A DNA stretch of 35,593 bases, taken from an uncultured Spartobacteria bacterium (GTDB lineage: Bacteria; Verrucomicrobiota; Verrucomicrobiia; Chthoniobacterales; UBA6821). The position numbers and the translations under genes are program-made. The stretch lies in the NCBI GenBank assembly GCA_903868795.1, contig CAIPWR010000138.1, positions 1 through 35,593 on the forward strand. The letters run 5' to 3'. Each line of letters starts with the position of its first letter. Within the stretch, counting starts at the first letter, position 1. This document shows, piece after piece, positions 30,404-35,593 of this stretch. The notes below the pieces were generated by a model. The model had not been told where the DNA came from and searched no databases. It saw only the letters and a list, made by a program, of their open reading frames with translations.

Positions 30404-31411
30404 ATGGAACCCCCACTCTCTCTCCTCTGCGTGGTGGAGGATCCTGCGATCAGTCCCAGTAGTAGACTGAGGATCTTTCAGCATCTGGAGGCTCTCAAAG
30501 CCGCCGGAATCTCGGTCGAGGTGATGATCCAGCCGAAGCGGGGGGAATCATGGAGACCTCTGATTCAAAAAGTCCGCAACGTCGACGCTGTGCTTTGGCA
30601 GAAGATTCTGATCAGTCAGTGGAATGTGCTGAGGCTACGCTGGGCCGCCAAGAGACTAATCTTCGACATCGATGATGCGGTCTGGATGGGTAAGAAAAAT
30701 CATGTTCCCTACCGAAGCGGCAAGCAGGCGCGGCGGTTCGGATTTTTCATGAGGTTTCTGGATGGAGCCATCTGTGGAAGTCCTGTGCTGGAGCAGAAAA
30801 TCGTCAGTATTGCCCCGAACGTTCAGACACATCTGATTCCAACGAGTGTTCCTGAACTTCCTCTCAAGGATCACAGTGATTCTGGTAGATCACCTGTCGT
30901 TGTTTGGGTCGGCATGGGGCCGAATGTTGCACAGATCGAGGCGATAGAAGAGGAACTCTCAGCCTCGCATGCCGCCCATCCTTTTCTCCTGCGCATCGTG
31001 AGCAATAATCCGCCGAAATTTAGAAGCTTCTCTTCCTGGGAGTTCCTCGAGTGGAATGAACAGGCTGAGTACGATGCGATCACCTCGGCAGATCTCGGTA
31101 TCATGCCGCTTGTCGATGATGGATTCACTCGCGGCAAATGTGCCTACAAGGCTCTCCAATACATGGCTTGTGGGTTGCCCGTGGTGGCGAGCGATGTGGG
31201 GGTGAACCGCGAATGGATCGAAAATACGGGATCGGGAATTGTGGTGAACTCCGGAGAGTGGGCCTCCGCCCTGACACGACTCCTCTCAGATCCCGCACTG
31301 CGAGCGACATTGGGGAAATCGGGTTGGAAAACCGTTCAAGAGCGCTTTACGCACGAACAGTTAGGGGCCCAGCTAGGGGCCGTTCTTCGGAAAATGATTC
31401 TTACTCGATAA
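30404..31411 (+). CDS. GT-B glycosyltransferase (family 1/GT4-like)
   Basis: The 335-residue protein has an N-terminal Rossmann-like domain with RLRIFQHLEALKAAG and IFDIDDAVW (86-94, a motif of this group) and a C-terminal domain with the donor-sugar region FTRGKCAYKALQYMACGLPVVASDVG in residues about 241-266. It should add a sugar to a surface or cell-envelope acceptor, but the donor and acceptor are unknown. The last 11 bases overlap the convergent tilS 3' end. No Shine-Dalgarno motif is seen; a T-rich leader and an octad pair precede the ATG. Confidence 0.85.
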   Translation: MEPPLSLLCVVEDPAISPSSRLRIFQHLEALKAAGISVEVMIQPKRGESWRPLIQKVRNVDAVLWQKILISQWNVLRLRWAAKRLIFDIDDAVWMGKKNHVPYRSGKQARRFGFFMRFLDGAICGSPVLEQKIVSIAPNVQTHLIPTSVPELPLKDHSDSGRSPVVVWVGMGPNVAQIEAIEEELSASHAAHPFLLRIVSNNPPKFRSFSSWEFLEWNEQAEYDAITSADLGIMPLVDDGFTRGKCAYKALQYMACGLPVVASDVGVNREWIENTGSGIVVNSGEWASALTRLLSDPALRATLGKSGWKTVQERFTHEQLGAQLGAVLRKMILTR

Positions 31412-32369
31412 AGAGCACTCCTGCACGCCTGCGGGCGTGCCGATTGCCAGGAAGATTTACCTTCGCCGGTCCTGAGGTTTCGAGAGATCCCAGAAGCGAA
31501 CCGACAAGTTCCACTTCGGAATAGCCAGGTTCGTCGATGCCGTGGCACTTGAGCCATGCATGGAGAACCCTACGGCGGAGCGCTGGATGGAGTTCTCTAA
31601 GCAGTTTCACCGAGAGTTTCTCGGAAGCCGCCATGGGAAGGGAGAGCGAGGCGAGGAGATCCTCTTCGTCGGCCAGCATCCGGGCATTCCGCACAATCGA
31701 TGCCTTGAATGAGGATCCAAAGCACTCCTCGATAAGGGGAAGTACCTTCAGGCGTAGTTTGTTGCGCGAGGCCTCAGCCACAGTATTGGTGGCATCCTCA
31801 CGATGGCGGAGCTTTCTTCCCTTCAGGTAATCGATCAGTTCCCTCTTGCTCGTTCCAAGTAAGGGACGCAGGAGCTCCAGCTTTGTTCCTTCAACAGTTC
31901 TCCGCGAGAGAGTCTTCATTCCGGAAAGTCCCGCAATTCCCGAACCCCTAAGAAAATTGAAAAAACAGGTCTCGACCTGATCATCCGCATGGTGAGCCAG
32001 CACGATGCTGCGTGTCCGGTGCTTCTTCGCAACGGAGGCCAGGAACTCATAGCGGGCTACACGGCCGGCTGACTCGATCGAGAGCTTTTCCTCCTCGGCT
32101 TTGGCACTCACATCCGTTGATGCACCTTCAAAAGGCAGTTCCAGTGATGAGGTAAGTTTCTCCACAAAAACAGCATCCCCCGCCGAGGCTTTGCCTCTCA
32201 GGCGATGATTAAAATGCGCCACCACCAACTTCTTATATCCAGCCTCAATCAGAAGATGGAGTAGTGCGACCGAATCGGCGCCTCCTGATACCGCTACGAT
32301 AAGTTTTTTACGAGGTGATACCCCGGTGAGTCGTTGCTGAATCCGCTGAATCAGGGGCCGGGGACTCAT
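31401..32369 (-). CDS. tilS: tRNA(Ile)-lysidine synthetase
   Basis: TilS modifies the anticodon of tRNA-Ile2 to lysidine so that it reads AUA. The PP-loop ATP motif VSGGADSVALL and HFNHRLRGKAS, SIESAGRVARYEFL and HHADDQVETCFFNFLRGSG are clear. The start chosen at 32369 gives MSPRPLIQRIQQRLTG, which matches family N-termini. An in-frame ATG at 32411 would add 14 residues (MNLELRKSGKAQGG) that come from the intergenic 8-base repeats. A PP-loop and part of the C-terminal domain are present. It is next to serS on the same strand. Confidence 0.93.
   Translation of the reverse strand: MSPRPLIQRIQQRLTGVSPRKKLIVAVSGGADSVALLHLLIEAGYKKLVVAHFNHRLRGKASAGDAVFVEKLTSSLELPFEGASTDVSAKAEEEKLSIESAGRVARYEFLASVAKKHRTRSIVLAHHADDQVETCFFNFLRGSGIAGLSGMKTLSRRTVEGTKLELLRPLLGTSKRELIDYLKGRKLRHREDATNTVAEASRNKLRLKVLPLIEECFGSSFKASIVRNARMLADEEDLLASLSLPMAASEKLSVKLLRELHPALRRRVLHAWLKCHGIDEPGYSEVELVGSLLGSLETSGPAKVNLPGNRHARRRAGVLFIE
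31423..31440 (+). terminator. Hairpin at the glycosyltransferase/tilS junction
   Basis: GCACGCC (31423-31429) pairs perfectly with GGCGTGC (31434-31440) around TGCG, 12 bases after the glycosyltransferase stop. It lies in the last codons of tilS (its Arg-rich HARRRAG end). No T tract follows on the plus strand, so it may slow or end plus-strand transcripts only weakly, or be a by-product of coding. Confidence 0.35.
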
Positions 32370-32382
32370 CCCCCCTTGTGCC

Positions 32383-32406
32383 TTTCCTGATTTCCTGAGT
32401 TCCAGA
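32383..32406 (-). repeat. Three 8-base units between serS and tilS
   Basis: On the plus strand TTTCCTGA (32383-32390) and TTTCCTGA (32391-32398) are identical and GTTCCAGA (32399-32406) is a variant. In the tilS direction they read as GGAA-type octads. They end 14 bases from the chosen tilS start and lie within the longer in-frame tilS start that was rejected. Confidence 0.75.
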
Positions 32407-32416
32407 TTCAAAAAAC

Positions 32417-33682
32417 TCAGCCGATCTGCGCGGCACCGAAGTAGGGCTGAAGCGGCTCGGGCAGAATCAGTGGGCCCCCTGGCTTGGTGTGCGTTTCGAG
32501 CAACGCCACGTAGAGGCGGGGAAGGGCGGTGCCGGAGCCATTGAGCGTATGGCAGAAAGCATTTTTACCATCGGTATTTTTGTACCGGAGATTCATGCGG
32601 CGGGCCTGATAATCGCCGAAGTGTGAGCAACTCGAGACCTCGAGGTAACCTCCCTGACCGGGGGCCCAGACTTCGAGATCGTAGGTGCGTGAGGAAGAAA
32701 AGCCGATGTCCCCCGTGCAGAGCTCAAGAACGCGGTAGGGAAGCTGGAGGAGTTGAAGGACCTTTTCCGCATCGGCGGTGAGGGATTCCAGTTCTGCTGC
32801 GGCCTGCTCGGGAGTGCAGATCTTGACCAACTCGACCTTGTCGAACTGGTGCATCCTGATCATGCCGCGTGTCTCGCGGCCAGCCGATCCCGCCTCGCGT
32901 CGGAAGCAGGGGGTGCAGGCGGTATACTTGAGAGGGAGTTCTGATTCTTGGAGGATTTCGTCACGACGGATATTGGTCAGGGAGACCTCGGCTGTCGGGG
33001 TGAGGAACGCGGCACCCTCATCAAAGCCGTACATGTCATCCTCGAACTTAGGAAGCTGTCCCGTTCCCTCCATACACTCCCGACGCACTAACACGGGAGG
33101 GGCGATCTCAGTGTAACCATGGGCTCGCGTCTGGAGATCGAGCAGGAAATTGATGAGAGCCCGTTCGAGACGCGCCCCGGCCCCTGTATAAAGGACATAG
33201 CCGCTGCCGCTGATCTTTGCTGCCCGTTCCAGGTCAAAAAGACCAAGTCGCTCCCCGATCGCCACATGATCCTCGGGATTCATCGGAGCGGGTTCGCCCC
33301 AATGCTTGATCGCCACGTTCGCATCAGCATTATGACCCTCGGGCAGTCCGGGGGCAGGCAGGTTCGGTACACGGAGAAGTAGGTCACGCTGCTCGGCATC
33401 GAGTTCGGAGGCTGTGCGGCCTAGTTCTTCCATTTCTTCGGAGAAGCCCTTCACCTGCGCCTCGAGTTCCGAGGAGTCACCTCCCGACTTCTTGATGCCG
33501 CCGATCTCCTTGCTTAGGCGGTTCTTCTCGGCACGGAGATGCTGGACCCGAGTTTCACTTTCGCGACGACGGGCATCACAGGCCAGGATCTGATCGACCA
33601 GATCGGCATATTGGCCGGAACGGGTGGCAAGGCGCGTCTTGACGGCGGTGGCATCTTCACGGAGAAAGCGGATATCGAGCAT
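32417..33682 (-). CDS. serS: Seryl-tRNA synthetase
   Basis: This class II synthetase attaches serine to tRNA-Ser. The first 110 or so residues form a long helical arm with many Glu, Lys and Arg, the tRNA-binding coiled coil. The catalytic part has TPTAEVSLTNI, motif 2 CFRREAGSAGRETRGMIRMHQFDKVE and motif 3 NGSGTALPRLYVALLE. The 421 residues are normal. The gene is preceded, in its own direction, by a perfect 7-base repeat array immediately before the ATG. It is in the same direction as tilS and the Hsp70 gene. Confidence 0.97.
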   Translation of the reverse strand: MLDIRFLREDATAVKTRLATRSGQYADLVDQILACDARRRESETRVQHLRAEKNRLSKEIGGIKKSGGDSSELEAQVKGFSEEMEELGRTASELDAEQRDLLLRVPNLPAPGLPEGHNADANVAIKHWGEPAPMNPEDHVAIGERLGLFDLERAAKISGSGYVLYTGAGARLERALINFLLDLQTRAHGYTEIAPPVLVRRECMEGTGQLPKFEDDMYGFDEGAAFLTPTAEVSLTNIRRDEILQESELPLKYTACTPCFRREAGSAGRETRGMIRMHQFDKVELVKICTPEQAAAELESLTADAEKVLQLLQLPYRVLELCTGDIGFSSSRTYDLEVWAPGQGGYLEVSSCSHFGDYQARRMNLRYKNTDGKNAFCHTLNGSGTALPRLYVALLETHTKPGGPLILPEPLQPYFGAAQIG

Positions 33683-33689
33683 GGAAAAA

Positions 33690-33724
33690 GTGAAAAGTGA
33701 AAAGTGAAAAGTGAAAAGTGAAAA
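33690..33724 (-). repeat. Perfect 7-base tandem repeat immediately before serS
   Basis: Five exact copies of GTGAAAA on the plus strand (33690-33724), read as TTTTCAC in the serS direction. The last unit ends seven bases before the serS ATG (33682). A further imperfect copy, GCGGAAA, lies just outside. The leader is T/C-rich and lacks a Shine-Dalgarno site. Confidence 0.93.
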
Positions 33725-33754
33725 GCGGAAAGGGATGGGTCAGGAGCTAGGAAG

Positions 33755-35509
33755 TTATCCCATTGCCCGCTCGATTAACTTTGTTGCCAGAGTTTGCGTC
33801 GAATGATCGAGGGCCGTTAACGCCTGCTTGAGCCGGTTGGTTTCCTTTGATGCCAAGGCGGAGATGACTTCGGAGGACTGTTTTTTAATCTCCAAGACCT
33901 CCGGCTCGGAAAGCTCCGATCCGAGTTGCTCCAGGGCAGACTCCACGGCCGGGAGCATTTCTTCAGCCTTGAGACGTGCCTCCGTAAAGATACGGGCATC
34001 CATATCCTCGAAGGCATGTTCCAGCGAACCCGCCAGCATTGCTTCGACGGCCTCGTCTGAGACTTCCACGGCACTCTTGATCTCCACGATCTTTTCGATG
34101 CCAGTAGCGGTATCCCTTGCTAGGACGTGGAGGATGCCGTCAGCATCAATCGAGAATTGGACTCCCACGCGGGCTGCTCCTTTTTGTGAGGGAGGAAAGG
34201 GAATCTCGAATGAGCCGAGCATCCAGTTATCCATAGCAAGTTCGCGTTCCCCCTGAAGAACTTTGATCTTCATGCCGCTCTGGCCCGCTACGGCATTGGT
34301 AAACATCTCACCCGCCTTGGCTGGGATGGTGGTGTTCCTTGGGATGATGACATTCATGAGACCTCCGAAGGTCTCGATCCCGAGCGAGAGGGGGGTGACA
34401 TCGAGCAAGGCTACATTGCGGAGGTTCCCTTCCAAGATCGCTCCTTGCAGAACCGCCCCCAACGCAACTGCCTCATCCGGGTGCTGGGAGAGATTTGGTT
34501 CCTTGTCGAAGACCTCGGCAACCAGTTTCTGGACAAGAGGCATGCGAGTCGAGCCCCCGACAAGGATTACCTGATCGAGTTGCTCGGATTTCAATCCAGC
34601 ATCTTCCAATGCCCTTAGGCAAAGCGCACGGGTCCTTGCGACGATTGGCGCACAGACTTTCTCGACCTGCTCCCGGGTGAGGGGAATCTCCACGCTCTTC
34701 TCTCCCTCCAGAAACGGAAGGAGCACGACGGTTGTTTCCTGCGTCGAGAGGGTCTCCTTGGCTGCCCGTGCGGCCTGCTTTAAACGGATGCTTCTTTCTA
34801 TATTCAATGATCCCATCCCAGCCTCACGAAGAATCAGCCCTGCGATCGCTTCATCCAGATCGTCTCCTCCCAGTCGTGTGTCGCCATGGGTTGAGAGCAC
34901 TTCAAAGACTCCATTGTCGAGTCGCAGAATCGAGAGATCAAAGGTGCCTCCACCCAGATCGTAGACAGCTACCTTGGCGTTCTCTTGCAAACGATCCAAC
35001 CCGTAGGAGAGGGCTGCAGCCGTCGGTTCGCTCAGGATGCGTTCCACAGTGAAACCAGCAAGTTCTCCAGCCTTACGCGTTGCGGCGCGTTGGGCGTCGT
35101 TGAAGTAAGCAGGAACGGTGATGACTGCACGGTCAACCGCTGCTCCGAGGCGTTCCTCGGCGATGGATTTCAGCTTCTTGAGAATTTCCGAAGAGACCTC
35201 TTCCGGGGTTAAATTCTGACCATGGATAGGAAGAGTCACGGGCGATCCAACGGTTCCTCCTAGATTCTGAGTGCCCTCCTCACCAAATCGTCGACCGATG
35301 AGTCTTTTCACCGATGAGAAGGTGCATTCCGGATGAAAGGCCTGCATACGAAGGCCCTCACGACCAACCACCGGTATTCCCTTCTCTGGGAAATAGACCA
35401 CTGAGGGAATGAGTCGTTTTCCCTCCGCATCGGCTAAGAGTGTTGGAAAACCACTCTCGTAGACCCCGATGAGGGAATTGGTGGTTCCGAGGTCGATGCC
35501 GGCGATCAT
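33755..35509 (-). CDS. Hsp70-family chaperone, HscA-like
   Basis: The 584-residue protein has the Hsp70 nucleotide-binding motifs (DLGTTNS at 6-12, VYDLGGGTFDLS, and VGGSTRMP) and the linker LLDVTPLSLGIETFGGLMN, followed by a substrate-binding domain, including IKVLQGERELAMDN. It is shorter than DnaK (about 638 residues) and lacks the disordered C-terminal tail and EEVD-like end. The linker region and length are closer to HscA, the Hsp70 of iron-sulfur cluster assembly, or other short Hsp70s. No isc gene is present in the window, so HscA function is not shown. Its ATG is nine bases after another gene's stop. Confidence 0.85.
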   Translation of the reverse strand: MIAGIDLGTTNSLIGVYESGFPTLLADAEGKRLIPSVVYFPEKGIPVVGREGLRMQAFHPECTFSSVKRLIGRRFGEEGTQNLGGTVGSPVTLPIHGQNLTPEEVSSEILKKLKSIAEERLGAAVDRAVITVPAYFNDAQRAATRKAGELAGFTVERILSEPTAAALSYGLDRLQENAKVAVYDLGGGTFDLSILRLDNGVFEVLSTHGDTRLGGDDLDEAIAGLILREAGMGSLNIERSIRLKQAARAAKETLSTQETTVVLLPFLEGEKSVEIPLTREQVEKVCAPIVARTRALCLRALEDAGLKSEQLDQVILVGGSTRMPLVQKLVAEVFDKEPNLSQHPDEAVALGAVLQGAILEGNLRNVALLDVTPLSLGIETFGGLMNVIIPRNTTIPAKAGEMFTNAVAGQSGMKIKVLQGERELAMDNWMLGSFEIPFPPSQKGAARVGVQFSIDADGILHVLARDTATGIEKIVEIKSAVEVSDEAVEAMLAGSLEHAFEDMDARIFTEARLKAEEMLPAVESALEQLGSELSEPEVLEIKKQSSEVISALASKETNRLKQALTALDHSTQTLATKLIERAMG

Positions 35510-35518
35510 GGCATGATC

Positions 35519-35593
35519 TTATCCGGAAAGTGATTCCAGAGACAACTTCCTCTCCCTAAGTTGGGTTTCCCAGCGCCCCGCATAGGCATAGGA
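35519..35593 (-). CDS. C-terminal end of an unidentified gene upstream of the Hsp70 gene
   Basis: An open frame enters from the right edge and stops at TAA (35521-35519), nine bases before the Hsp70 ATG, with the last visible residues SYAYAGRWETQLRERKLSLE and SLSG. The close spacing suggests an operon. The protein cannot be identified from 24 residues. A J-domain cochaperone (HscB-like) would be the natural guess for an Hsp70 partner, but nothing in this fragment supports it directly. Confidence 0.55.
   Translation of the reverse strand, partial: SYAYAGRWETQLRERKLSLESLSG

Noticed and set aside
33690-33724. CRISPR-like array before serS
   Set aside because: The units are seven bases and directly adjacent, with no spacers and no cas genes nearby, so this is a simple tandem repeat.
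1-35593. tRNA and rRNA genes
   Set aside because: No stretch with tRNA-like conserved arms or rRNA signatures was seen by eye; nothing supports a call.

Overview
The window is about 35.6 kb of a bacterial chromosome of moderate GC content and high coding density. The gene set, a LolA-like protein of the PVC type, a secreted protein with repeated Lys/aromatic motifs and the arrangement of the ribosomal cluster suggest a Verrucomicrobiota member (perhaps Spartobacteria/Chthoniobacterales). This placement is inference: there is no rRNA gene or other decisive marker.

Layout. Positions 1-479 (minus strand) hold the start of a LolA-like exported protein, and 598-993 a DCC-family (DUF393) thiol-oxidoreductase-like protein. 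A 388-base gap with a hairpin, a DnaA-box-like site, a candidate promoter and a leader hairpin precedes the main feature, a str/S10/spc/alpha ribosomal supercluster at 1382-19695, all on the plus strand. It runs rpsL-rpsG-fusA-rpsJ-rplC-rplD-rplW-rplB-rpsS-[secreted coiled-coil protein]-rplV-rpsC-rplP-rpmC-rpsQ-rplN-rplX-rplE-rpsH-rplF-rplR-rpsE-rplO-secY-adk-map-infA-rpmJ-rpsM-rpsK-rpsD and ends in a strong intrinsic terminator. tuf, rpsN, rpmD, rpoA and rplQ are absent from their usual places. A predicted exported coiled-coil protein is inserted between rpsS and rplV.

Downstream on the plus strand are a second unknown secreted protein, tyrS, an MgtA-type Mg2+ P-type ATPase and, 29 bases later, a PTS EIIA-like protein. 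Then come alr (minus), a UDP-glucuronate-epimerase-like SDR, an M20 peptidase, an archaeal-type proS and a GT-B glycosyltransferase (plus). The minus-strand group tilS, serS, an HscA-like Hsp70 and the last codons of an unidentified gene closes the window.

Together the genes cover translation (ribosomal proteins, EF-G, IF-1, three aminoacyl-tRNA synthetases, tRNA-Ile lysidine synthase), protein export and maturation (SecY, methionine aminopeptidase), nucleotide balance (Adk), Mg2+ uptake, and envelope and surface-sugar metabolism (Alr, epimerase, glycosyltransferase).

The most interesting signals are the exported protein inside the S10 operon, the almost complete lack of Shine-Dalgarno sequences before the ribosomal genes, a collection of 7-, 8- and 16-base tandem repeats in intergenic spaces and often just before start codons, low-complexity extensions on several ribosomal proteins (about 70 residues on S11), and the Mg2+ ATPase/EIIA pairing. 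I found no CRISPR array, IS element, tRNA or rRNA gene.
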